A stretch of 14,934 bases of DNA from an uncultured Acidobacteriota bacterium (GCA_946887105.1 CAMPKJ010000107.1:1-14934); one strand, 5' to 3'; positions 7,859 through 14,934 are shown, numbered from the stretch's first letter. The notes: a model not told the origin generated them from the sequence alone. Program-made: numbers and translations.

Positions 7859-9100
7859 TCACCGCACGCGATTCACGACGACCTCGGGCTGCCGGATGAC
7901 CTGACGCCCGCTTTCCACGAAACCGTTTCGGACCACACCGGTAATGACACCATCCGCGAAGTGAGGGTCGCTGGACGTGAAGCGGCCGATGTGGCGGGCG
8001 CTGTCGAAGCGCGTCTCGCCGAGCGTCACCTCGATCGGCTCGACCGACGCCATGCGCAGAATCTCGCGGACGAGCGGCATTCCTTTGTGCAGATCGCCTT
8101 CGCGTTTCTCGAGCAGCGCCTTCTGATAGTTCTGCAGATAGAGGTCGGCGAATGGCAGGAACGTGTCGGTGACCCACTCCTGAAACGGAAACTCCAGCCG
8201 GCCGTTGCCGTCGTTCTGTGTGGTGACGAGGAGTTGCGTGAGGTCGCGCGCGCGCTTGAGCTCCGCGGCTTCCGAGGGGAGCGGCATCTGGCCGCTGATG
8301 ACGCCGGGGATGATGCCGATCTTCTGGATGAGGAAACGATGCTCGCGATACGGCGTGAGCACGGCCTCGAGCGACGGCTGGAGGTCGGTGGGAACGAGCG
8401 CCGGCAGTTCGTTGAGCAGGTTCTCCCACGGGTTTTCCTGCGTCTGCTGGATGCCCTTTTTGTCGCGAAACACTTTCCAGTGCTCCGCGAGCACCTCACG
8501 CTCGAGACGGACAGCGTCGCTGGCCGCCGGCTCCGGCGGCCGTTCGGCGATGCGTGCGAGATGCTCCTTCACGTCTCCGAGTTCGCGGAACAGCGCGGTG
8601 ACGCGCTCCATCATCGCGTCATGCACGGCGTCGATCGTTTTGACGGTCCCGGTGTTCGTGTTCTGGATTTGTTCGGCGAGAGTCGCCAGCCGGGCGGCGA
8701 GGTTTCCTTCGACGTCCTGCAATGTCGTTCGCCACGCTCTGGAGGATTTCCTGTGCAGAAATGGCTGCACGGCCGCGCTCAGGAGAGCGAGCGCGCAGGC
8801 AGTGACGAGCAGGGGCAGGAGCCACGCGGGCGGTGCCGGCCGCAGCGGTCGCGGAGAGGGCGTCATCGAGCGCTGCAGCAAGAGTCGCTGTTGCGCCTGA
8901 ACGAGCTGCAGTTGCTCGAGCAGCAATGCGTCTCGATCGACGACAGGCGGCTCCGCCGGAGGCGGCGGGTGTACCGGCTCGGTTCGTGCCGGCGTGCGTT
9001 GCTGCGGCGCAATCGCGGGCGCTTGCGCCGGCTCGACCGCGCGCGCGGGAACGGCCACGATCGCGATCAGCAGCACCAGCATGGCCATGGACTTGTTCAT
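7859..9100 (-). CDS. Membrane-anchored protein with cytoplasmic GrpE-like C-terminal domain
   Basis: A 413-residue protein. It starts with a signal peptide (MNKSMAMLVLLIAIVAVPARA, site near 21). A Pro-rich stretch and a Leu/Gln-rich helix follow (57-77), then a TM segment at about 93-113 followed by basic HRKSSRAWR, which places the remainder in the cytoplasm. Residues 125-188 look like coiled coil. The last 60 residues resemble the beta domain of GrpE, the DnaK nucleotide-exchange factor: EPIEVTLGETRFD..H (354-370), a variable loop, then GVITGVVRNGF (384-394) and GRQVIRQPEVVV (398-409), like the GrpE 'FDP.H...G.V..V...GY...GRVIRPA.V.V' pattern. The central helical part (190-350) is longer than in GrpE. 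The ATG overlaps the upstream stop as ATGA. It would act on the Hsp70 encoded two genes upstream. The GrpE relation is by eye and needs a profile search. Confidence 0.8.
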   Translation of the reverse strand: MNKSMAMLVLLIAIVAVPARAVEPAQAPAIAPQQRTPARTEPVHPPPPAEPPVVDRDALLLEQLQLVQAQQRLLLQRSMTPSPRPLRPAPPAWLLPLLVTACALALLSAAVQPFLHRKSSRAWRTTLQDVEGNLAARLATLAEQIQNTNTGTVKTIDAVHDAMMERVTALFRELGDVKEHLARIAERPPEPAASDAVRLEREVLAEHWKVFRDKKGIQQTQENPWENLLNELPALVPTDLQPSLEAVLTPYREHRFLIQKIGIIPGVISGQMPLPSEAAELKRARDLTQLLVTTQNDGNGRLEFPFQEWVTDTFLPFADLYLQNYQKALLEKREGDLHKGMPLVREILRMASVEPIEVTLGETRFDSARHIGRFTSSDPHFADGVITGVVRNGFVESGRQVIRQPEVVVNRVR

Positions 9101-10551
9101 CTCCTCACCTCCACTTCATGGGTGAATCGCGCGGTGACCGTCTCGTGGCCCGCGCTGACGCGCGCAGTGCCGCTCAGCAACGAGCCGCCGCGGCTGCGTC
9201 GCAGGTGCACGCGCAACTGCAGTTCTTCGCTTCCGCGGCGATGGATCGGGATGGCCGACAGCGTGGCGTTTCCTTCCGGTGTGGTGTCGGTTCCCCAGAG
9301 CAAATGAACGAGAAAGGCCTCGTTCACGAAGGGCTGCCCGGCGAAGCGGAAGCTGCGTTGGAAGTGACACGATTCGCCGGGCGCCGGCAGTTGAAAGGAT
9401 TCGACGAGTGGCACCGCCTCGCCGTGCAGCGTGTCGAGGCGCACGCTTCCCGCCGATGCGAGCTGCAATGTGCGCGACGACTGCGCATACAGCCAGCGCA
9501 TCGCCGCCGCAACCCCTCGCGCCGGCAGTTCCAGCGCATTGCTCTGCGGAGGAGCGCCGATCGCGCGCCGCACCGCATCGAGCGCGAAAATCTCGCCCAC
9601 GGCCAGCACGGGCGCGTCGACGCCGATTCCAATCGACTCGAACTGTTCGGTCAGGCGCGCGGTCCATTCCACGCGCTCGCGCTCGATCCAGGTCTCATCG
9701 AGTGCAGCGCTCAAAGCCGCATGCGAGACCGATGGCGGCAGCGACTCCGGAGAGCCGGTGAGCAGCGCGAGGAGCGAGCGATCGAACGCCGCCGACGCGG
9801 TCGTGTCGAGCGCCGCGGCGATCCGCGATCGCCAGTGAGGCCAGCCCAGCCCTCGCAGCGTCGACGACCGCACGGAGCGAACCATTCGTTCGGCCGCGCC
9901 GAGGAAGGTGATGCGATGGACGTGCAGATCGTCGTCGGTGGCGTCGATCACCGCGCACTCGATCGCCGCCTGAACCAAAAGGGAGAGCGCTGCCGCGACC
10001 TCTCGGTTGACGATCATCGGCCGCCCGAAGCCGCGCCGCCGGATCAGCTTCTGCAGACCGGTACACAACGCGCTCCCCGCACGCGGCGGAACGATGAGCA
10101 CGACGTCGATCTCGTTCGCGCCCATCCTGCGTTCCGCGACGAACGCAAACGCAGGTTCGAGCAGCGCGTCGAGCAAGGCCAGGCTGAAGTGCGGCAGCGT
10201 ATCCGCGGCGACGCGATCTGCGAGCGCGCCCGCGGACGACAGCACCGTCATCGGCGAAGCGAGGCGCAGCAAGTCGGCCGAGGCTTGTGCGTCCCATGTG
10301 CGACGCAGGCCGATGCGCCGCGCGCGCTGGAAAAAATCACGCGGCCGCGCTTTCGCCAGCGACTCGATCGCATCGTCCCAGACGAAGTCGAAATGCTCGG
10401 TGATACGCGGGTCGAACAGCACGTCCGCCGACACGTGCCGCGTCGCCATGTTGCGGATCTCCTGGCTGATCGGCACGGCCTCGCCGTCCGGCAGCACGAG
10501 GAGTGCCGAGAGCACGCGGCTGCCGCAGTCGATGATCAGTTGCGGTCTCAT
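9097..10551 (-). CDS. Degenerate Hsp70/actin-fold protein (pseudo-Hsp70)
   Basis: A 484-residue protein with the outline of Hsp70 but eroded motifs. LIIDCGSRVLSALL (5-18) aligns with the phosphate-1 loop DxGT(T/S)NS. IDVVLIVPPRAG (148-159) aligns with the 'ITVPAxF' strand, and PMIVNREVAAALSLL (178-192) with the 'iinEPTAAAL' segment. CAVIDATDDDL (199-209) aligns with VFDxGGGTxD, but the glycines are lost. APVLAVGEIFALDAVRRAI (313-331) aligns with the adenosine-site 'LVGGSSRIP..'. The last 130 residues are beta-rich, like a substrate-binding domain without a helical lid. ATP hydrolysis looks unlikely; binding may persist. Its ATG overlaps the true Hsp70's stop as ATGA, which suggests paired synthesis and perhaps a hetero-complex. 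Only weak Shine-Dalgarno matches precede the start (GGATGGG), in keeping with coupled translation. The assignment rests on motif order rather than high identity. Confidence 0.75.
   Translation of the reverse strand: MRPQLIIDCGSRVLSALLVLPDGEAVPISQEIRNMATRHVSADVLFDPRITEHFDFVWDDAIESLAKARPRDFFQRARRIGLRRTWDAQASADLLRLASPMTVLSSAGALADRVAADTLPHFSLALLDALLEPAFAFVAERRMGANEIDVVLIVPPRAGSALCTGLQKLIRRRGFGRPMIVNREVAAALSLLVQAAIECAVIDATDDDLHVHRITFLGAAERMVRSVRSSTLRGLGWPHWRSRIAAALDTTASAAFDRSLLALLTGSPESLPPSVSHAALSAALDETWIERERVEWTARLTEQFESIGIGVDAPVLAVGEIFALDAVRRAIGAPPQSNALELPARGVAAAMRWLYAQSSRTLQLASAGSVRLDTLHGEAVPLVESFQLPAPGESCHFQRSFRFAGQPFVNEAFLVHLLWGTDTTPEGNATLSAIPIHRRGSEELQLRVHLRRSRGGSLLSGTARVSAGHETVTARFTHEVEVRR
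9101..9112 (-). promoter_or_regulatory. Strong Shine-Dalgarno site for the GrpE-like gene
   Basis: On the minus strand this reads GGAGGTGAGGAG directly before the ATG at 9100. The GGAGGTGA part is a long match to the 16S rRNA tail, with seven bases between GGAGG and the ATG. It lies inside the last codons of the upstream pseudo-Hsp70 (VEVRR), so the coding end doubles as ribosome binding site. It is the strongest such site in the window and may raise GrpE-like protein output above that of its neighbours. Confidence 0.75.
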
Positions 10552-13403
10552 CCCATCCAGCTTTCTTCTTCATGAAGGCGCGCCGGCTCGATGACCACGG
10601 AACAGCCGTTCGCCGCGACACTCAGCCTGCGGTTAGCGCCGACGGCAAACGTGACGTCGCAGCCGCCGTCGCCATCGCCGTCGCCGTTCGTGTCGATCGA
10701 GATCTGGCCGATCAGCGTGGCGTCGCGATTGCCGATGATCCGCGGGTCGGTCCCGGCGTTCTGATAGAACTTGAGATGGAGCCGCCCACTCGGCGGGATC
10801 ATCTCCGCCGGATAGCTCTTGGTCCGCTCCACCGGATATTGTTCGCCGCGCTCGATGACGTCGTCGATCTCCGGCTCGACCGGATTGCGGAAGGTCTCGA
10901 CGCCGTAGCTGTGCGGCAGGCGGCGTCCGTCGCTGAGCAGGACGATGCGTGCTTCGGGGTCGACCAGACGGTCGCGCATCGATCCGTACAGCGCCGCGCC
11001 CTTTGCGACGCAGACTTTGAGGTGCTCCTGTTCGAGCAGGTCTCGCTCGTCGGTGAGCTCCGGGAACATCGCTCGGACACACTTTCGAATTTGCGGAAGG
11101 AGGCTTTGGCGTCCGGTGTGGAGGATGTAATCGATCTCATTCGCGCTGACGTCCGCCAGTGCCAGCAGGCGTTCGATCAGTTCCTGGCAACGCGAGAGCA
11201 CCGGCTGCAGGAGGTCTTCGATCTCCGCGCCGATCGCCGCGATGCGGGTCATCTTCGGCGCCGTCTCGATCGCGCCGCCGGTGATGCGCACGATCAGGTC
11301 GGGCCGGACGTCGATGACCGTCCCCTTCCCCGACGCGATCCGGATCTTGGCCTCCTCGGCGAGGTCCTTCCATTGCGCGCGCACGCCGAGGAGTTGGCGG
11401 CGGACGTCGAGCGGCCAGTTTTCGGTGTCGGCGCGGCGCTCGAATTCGCGAAACGTGCCGGCGACGAGCGAGACGTCGAAATCGAACGTGCCTTGCAGGT
11501 TCGCGCGGCAACGGCGCAACAACTCGCGCATCAGCAGGACGTCGATGGAGTCGCCGCCGATCTCGTTGTTGCCGAGGCTGGTGATGATGCGCAGACCGAT
11601 GCCGCCGCCGGGAATCTGCGTGGCGCCGGCGATGGCCACGTCGAGCGTGCCGCCGCCGTAATCGAACACGAGCATCTTCAGCCCCTGCTCGCGGGCGATG
11701 GCGTGCATGATGTCGGACGTCTTGCGCTTCCTGCGAAGGAAGTCGAGGTAGTAGAGAACCGCGGCTGAAGGCTCGTCGAGGATGACGCCCGCGTTCACGG
11801 TCGCGCCGACGCTCCTGCTCTGACGTGCGCCGACTTTACGCGCGTTCTCCTCCTCCGTATCCAGACCGGCGCTCTTGCACGCCTCGAGAACGTCGCGGAT
11901 CTGAAGGTCGTGGAAATTCGCGGGGACGGTGATGATGGCTCGGCGCACGTTGTAGTGCGCCCCGTTCGTCGCTTCGAGATGGATCTTCTGCTCGGCCAGC
12001 TGCACGAGCTTGCGGATGATCAGCGACGCCAGCTCCGCGGCTGAATACGACCGGTCGAAGAACGATCGATCGCGCTCGTAGCCCATGACGCGCTTGATGG
12101 AACGCACGGTCCGGTCGGGCGCCGTGTCGGCTTCATTGCGGGCAGCCTGTCCGATCTTGTACGTATCGGGATCGTCGAACACCAGCACGCTCGGGATGAG
12201 GTCTTTCCCCGAGGTCTCGTCCTGCACGAGCTCCAGTCCGCTGTCGTGACGCGCGCTCAGAATGGCGACGACGGAATTGGTCGTGCCGAAATCGATGCCG
12301 ACGTAATCGGCATATTCGCGAGGCTCGACGATGTCGATCTCGACCGGCACGAGCAGCGGCTCCTGCCCTTCCGCGCGGACCGTGACCGTTCCGCCGTGCT
12401 TCCCCCTCGGCAATTCGTGCGGACGGCAGACGACGCGCAACTCGAACGAGCGCGAGAAGGTGGTCGGCGAGAGTTGCGCGCGCGACGCCGTGTTCGCACA
12501 CAGCAACGTGAATCGCGAGGCGCGCGCGTTGACGTGAATCCAGGGCCGGTCGCTCTCGATCGAGGTGATCTCGGCGTCGGTCGTGCCTTCGTTGCGAAGG
12601 CTGACGATCATCGAGTGCTCGCGTTTGGCGAGCGCCTGCGGAAAGCGCACGGACGCCGGCTGTGCATCGAGCCGGTAGCTGAACATGCGCGCGGCGACGG
12701 GGACGAACGCCGGCGCGGGATGATTGACGAACTCGATGCGCACGCCGGCGTTGCCGGATGACTCGGGCAATGCGCTCGTTCCACGCGCGGTTCGCCAGGT
12801 CACGGGGATTGCCAGGCGCTCGCCGTACTTGACGAGGCGATCGGCGTAGTCGCCGCCGACTTCGAGATGCGGCGATCCTTCGACGCGCACGCTGCGGATG
12901 CGCAACGTCACGCTGCCCTGATTCGTCAGCTCGACGTTCCGCTGGACGCTCTTGCCCTCCTGGACGTCCGCGAAGTCGACGGACGTCGTGAGGAGTTTCG
13001 GCCGCGGTCCGGAGCGGACGTCGATCTCGAGCGTTCGATGGCGCCGCGGGTCTCCGTCGAGAACGCAGATGTATTCGGCGATGCGCCGGAATCCCGGCGG
13101 AAGGCGGTCCGCATCGATGCCGAAACGCACCGTCACCTCGGAGCGCGCGCCGATCTCGACGACCGGCCCGGGCTCCATGGCCAGTCCCGGAATGTCCACG
13201 CCGTCGCGCGGCCGGATGTCGACGGTCATGGCCCGCGTGCTTTCGTTGCGCAGCCGCACCTGCCGTTCGGCGGCCAGCGTGGAGATGAGCACGATCGAGC
13301 CCGGATCGAGCTCGAGCTGCAATTGCAGCGCGCCACAGAACCCGCAGTACGGATCGCCCGCGGCCGGTTCCCATCGCTGGCAAGCACGGCATTCCGCGTT
13401 CAT
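10548..13403 (-). CDS. Hsp70 (DnaK-like) with N-terminal zinc ribbon and Ig-like modules, no helical lid
   Basis: A 951-residue protein. Order: a zinc ribbon, C5xxC8..C20xxC23; beta-sandwich modules at about 28-360, including an ASPM/SPD-2/Hydin-like stretch (VDFADVQEG..VELTNQG, 142-163); a full Hsp70 nucleotide-binding domain at 366-810; and a beta-type substrate-binding domain to the end. ATPase motifs are intact: DFGTTNS 371-377, ITVPANF 491-497, LDEPSAAVLYYL 542-553, VFDYGGGTLDV 579-589 and IGGDSID 615-621. The adenosine loop is LHTGRQSLLP rather than the usual GGSSR. The protein stops after the beta domain, so the DnaK lid is absent. Short insertions flank the 542-553 segment. The start is the ATG at 13403 (ATGA overlap with the upstream stop); an ATG at 13409 would sit directly on the GAGG. 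It is probably a dedicated chaperone or clamp for the complex encoded around it, with the GrpE-like neighbour as exchange factor. Confidence 0.93.
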   Translation of the reverse strand: MNAECRACQRWEPAAGDPYCGFCGALQLQLELDPGSIVLISTLAAERQVRLRNESTRAMTVDIRPRDGVDIPGLAMEPGPVVEIGARSEVTVRFGIDADRLPPGFRRIAEYICVLDGDPRRHRTLEIDVRSGPRPKLLTTSVDFADVQEGKSVQRNVELTNQGSVTLRIRSVRVEGSPHLEVGGDYADRLVKYGERLAIPVTWRTARGTSALPESSGNAGVRIEFVNHPAPAFVPVAARMFSYRLDAQPASVRFPQALAKREHSMIVSLRNEGTTDAEITSIESDRPWIHVNARASRFTLLCANTASRAQLSPTTFSRSFELRVVCRPHELPRGKHGGTVTVRAEGQEPLLVPVEIDIVEPREYADYVGIDFGTTNSVVAILSARHDSGLELVQDETSGKDLIPSVLVFDDPDTYKIGQAARNEADTAPDRTVRSIKRVMGYERDRSFFDRSYSAAELASLIIRKLVQLAEQKIHLEATNGAHYNVRRAIITVPANFHDLQIRDVLEACKSAGLDTEEENARKVGARQSRSVGATVNAGVILDEPSAAVLYYLDFLRRKRKTSDIMHAIAREQGLKMLVFDYGGGTLDVAIAGATQIPGGGIGLRIITSLGNNEIGGDSIDVLLMRELLRRCRANLQGTFDFDVSLVAGTFREFERRADTENWPLDVRRQLLGVRAQWKDLAEEAKIRIASGKGTVIDVRPDLIVRITGGAIETAPKMTRIAAIGAEIEDLLQPVLSRCQELIERLLALADVSANEIDYILHTGRQSLLPQIRKCVRAMFPELTDERDLLEQEHLKVCVAKGAALYGSMRDRLVDPEARIVLLSDGRRLPHSYGVETFRNPVEPEIDDVIERGEQYPVERTKSYPAEMIPPSGRLHLKFYQNAGTDPRIIGNRDATLIGQISIDTNGDGDGDGGCDVTFAVGANRRLSVAANGCSVVIEPARLHEEESWMG
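10662..10694 (-). repeat. Short Gly-Asp tandem repeat inside the Hsp70 gene
   Basis: Residues 904-914 read DTNGDGDGDGG, coded by near-identical GGC-GAC/GAT units. It falls in the beta substrate-binding domain, where DnaK proteins usually have a turn like 'DANG'. The alternating Asp/Gly resembles a calcium-binding loop (DxDxDG), though slippage expansion of the DNA repeat would give the same pattern. Confidence 0.6.
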
Positions 13404-14566
13404 GACCATCCTCGGGCCGCGGCCACGAGGACCATGGCGAAGAAGAGCAATGCGAACAACGTGGCCATGGCCTCGGTGCGGCTGAAGCGGCGTATCCGGG
13501 GGACACCGGTGACGTGGATCCGCACCGGAACGCTGCAATGCGCCGGATCGCCATCCTCGATCTGCAGAGATACGATCAGGACGTGCGTGCCGGCCGCGAG
13601 TCGCGACGCCGCGATGCGGATCGGCAGATCGGCGGTTCCCGGCCCATCGCGAAGCGCCGCGGGTACGCGCATCCTGGCGGGAACGGTTGCGCATTGCGTG
13701 GTGACGCTGGCCCGGACTCGTGCAGGCGTCCGCGACCAGTTCTCGAGCGATGCATGGACCGTCACGTTCTTCGCGGGCGTCTCGACGATGGCGGGCGGCA
13801 CCGCGCGCACGTGCGGCCGCAGCGGTACGACTTCCGCCGAGAATGGCAGCAGCACGTCTTGAAGCTCGCGTTGCCGGTCGTTGGTGCGCATGCGCAATGC
13901 GCCTTCGTGCCGGCCGAGGAGACGCGGGCGAAGGGACAGCGTGAACGGTGCTTTGCGCTCGAAGAACGGGCCCTCGAGCGGACCGCCGCGCGTACAGCCG
14001 TCGACGTCGAGCTCGAGCCATTCCGGCAAGTCGAAGAGCGTCACGACGAGCGGCACCGAGTTCCGGTTCGTCACCGCAAGCGTGTACGTGGCGCCGTCCT
14101 CGAACACGAATGGCGCGGGAGCGGCGCCGCCGTTGAACGAGATGCCGGCCATCGGCTGGCGCGGTTGCGCATCGATGCGCACGCGCAGTTTCTCGAGCCT
14201 CGCTCCGTACCCGTCGCGGGTCCAGAGTGCGATCGTGCCCACGCGCTCACCTTCCCAATCGTCCGTGATGCGCGCGATCAGGCGTCCTCCGTCGACCTCG
14301 GTCGCAACCCATGGCGGAGCTTCGGAGACGCGCATCGAGACCGGCATCGTTCCGGGCACGAACACGCGCACGCTTCGCCACTGCCCGCGCGGCGCATCGA
14401 CGGTGCCGAAGTCGAGCACGCACCCTTCCTGGTCGATGCGCAACGCGTCGCCGGCAAAGGCCAGTTGCGCGGCCGGGGCAGGCTCGAGCCACGTCGTCGC
14501 CGGCTTGCTCAGCGCGCCGACGTAGTGGCGCTGCAGCGCGAGCGCGGAGGTCACGGAGAAGCTCAT
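13400..14566 (-). CDS. Tail-anchored membrane protein of Ig-like/beta-sandwich modules
   Basis: A 388-residue protein with no signal peptide. The body is beta-rich, with repeated patterns of extracellular-style or MSP/ASH-like sandwiches: LDFGTVDAPRGQWRSVRVFV (51-70), a second at about 130-245 (YTLAVTNRNSVPLVVTL, 161-177) and a third at about 250-352 (VTVHASLENWSRTPARVRASV, split here as 268-288). A basic stretch (RIRRFSRTE, 357-365) is followed by one hydrophobic segment at about 366-384, then ARGWS. The C-terminal position of this segment makes it a tail anchor, with the modules in the cytoplasm. The modules resemble those fused to the N-terminus of the neighbouring Hsp70, with which its stop overlaps as ATGA. 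The ATG at 14566 overlaps the previous stop; no strong Shine-Dalgarno site is seen. I cannot name a family; a scaffold role is inferred. Confidence 0.85.
   Translation of the reverse strand: MSFSVTSALALQRHYVGALSKPATTWLEPAPAAQLAFAGDALRIDQEGCVLDFGTVDAPRGQWRSVRVFVPGTMPVSMRVSEAPPWVATEVDGGRLIARITDDWEGERVGTIALWTRDGYGARLEKLRVRIDAQPRQPMAGISFNGGAAPAPFVFEDGATYTLAVTNRNSVPLVVTLFDLPEWLELDVDGCTRGGPLEGPFFERKAPFTLSLRPRLLGRHEGALRMRTNDRQRELQDVLLPFSAEVVPLRPHVRAVPPAIVETPAKNVTVHASLENWSRTPARVRASVTTQCATVPARMRVPAALRDGPGTADLPIRIAASRLAAGTHVLIVSLQIEDGDPAHCSVPVRIHVTGVPRIRRFSRTEAMATLFALLFFAMVLVAAARGWS
13410..13413 (-). promoter_or_regulatory. Shine-Dalgarno site that decides the Hsp70 start
   Basis: GAGG is followed by ATGGTC and then ATG on the minus strand. 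The ATG at 13409 touches the GAGG and has no spacing, whereas the ATG at 13403 is six bases away and also overlaps the preceding stop as ATGA. The second is therefore chosen, giving an N-terminus MNAEC. Confidence 0.6.
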
Positions 14567-14934
14567 CCAGCCACCGCGACCCGTTGCGGCCGCGCCACGC
14601 GCGCGACGATGTACAGCTCTCCCCTGCCGACGGCCTGCTCGAAGCGCCCTTCGGGATTCTCGATCAGCGCTTCGACGCTGTACGTGCCTTCGGGAGCTTT
14701 CTTCGGCAGCGTGACGATGGCGGTCGATTCGACGATGGCCCCGCCGTTCGGAACGACGAACTCGTTGGGCTCGATACCGTAGACGTAGTCATCGCCGTAC
14801 TTGAGTCCGCGAAACATCTTCACCTTGATCGTTTCGTTGGGATTGGGACCGACCACCAGGTAGCGGACGTACAGCGTCGCGGTCTGGCCGGGTTTCGGTT
14901 GCGGCGGATCGAATGCCACGTGCTCGATGCGCGC
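14563..14934 (-). CDS. Beta-sandwich protein, N-terminus outside window
   Basis: The last 123 residues of a protein whose frame is open to the right edge. The sequence fits an Ig-like or CARDB-like sandwich: FDPPQPKPGQTATLYVRYLV, then EFVVPNGGAIVESTAIVTL, then APEGTYSVEALIENPEG and a final strand RGELYIVARV. The pattern 'P-x-x-Pro-Gly-Gln-T-strand' is typical of the first strands of such domains. A GTG at 14919 could serve as start, but no good Shine-Dalgarno site precedes it and the five in-frame codons upstream (ARIEH) extend the same strand pattern, so I take the start to be outside the window. The stop overlaps the next gene as ATGA, so it belongs to the operon. No catalytic motif or membrane segment is visible in this part. 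Confidence 0.75.
   Translation of the reverse strand, partial: ARIEHVAFDPPQPKPGQTATLYVRYLVVGPNPNETIKVKMFRGLKYGDDYVYGIEPNEFVVPNGGAIVESTAIVTLPKKAPEGTYSVEALIENPEGRFEQAVGRGELYIVARVARPQRVAVAG

Noticed and set aside
8833..10575. A 580-codon plus-strand open frame, and another at 7961-9307
   Set aside because: Both are antisense to the pseudo-Hsp70 and GrpE-like genes, are Arg-rich and lack recognisable motifs or a good ribosome site.
13404..14021. A 206-residue N-terminal extension of the Hsp70
   Set aside because: It overlaps the tail-anchored protein gene in another frame and is Arg-rich. The zinc ribbon begins at MNAEC with a suitable ribosome site.

Overview
This window is a GC-rich piece of a bacterial chromosome in which every supported gene lies on the minus strand, so transcription runs from position 14934 down to 1. 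I see no tRNA, rRNA, insertion sequence, CRISPR array, terminator or gene-free stretch. The signal peptides, single-pass membrane proteins and DegP-like protease suggest a diderm bacterium. The GC-rich codon use would suit Acidobacteriota, Myxococcota or a similar lineage, but nothing here fixes the taxon.

Layout in transcription order: (1) a beta-sandwich protein cut by the right edge (14563-14934); (2) a tail-anchored protein of beta-sandwich modules (13400-14566); (3) a large Hsp70 with an N-terminal zinc ribbon and Ig-like modules (10548-13403); (4) a second, degenerate Hsp70-like protein (9097-10551); (5) a membrane-anchored protein ending in a GrpE-like domain (7859-9100); (6) a zinc-ribbon plus beta-propeller protein (6610-7848); (7) a signal-peptide/vWA/one-TM protein (4853-6613); (8) a small three-TM protein (4456-4830); (9) a 1313-residue tubulin/FtsZ-superfamily protein with four C-terminal zinc-ribbon units (487-4428); (10) a membrane-anchored trypsin-like protease cut by the left edge (1-484).

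Neighbouring genes either overlap by ATGA (five junctions) or are 2 to 27 bases apart, so this looks like one long, translationally coupled operon that continues past both edges. No promoter is visible; it should lie to the right of the window.

The set reads as one multi-protein membrane machine. A tubulin-like NTPase, an Hsp70 with its own putative nucleotide-exchange factor on the membrane and a pseudo-Hsp70 would form the cytoplasmic side. A vWA domain and a protease would face the periplasm. Zinc ribbons recur in three of the proteins. A tubulin-superfamily protein encoded beside a vWA protein is a known association (a predicted membrane-remodelling system). The combination with Hsp70, a degenerate Hsp70 partner, a membrane GrpE-like protein, a propeller and a protease is the most notable content here. 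A role in stress response, membrane remodelling or biological conflict is inference only.
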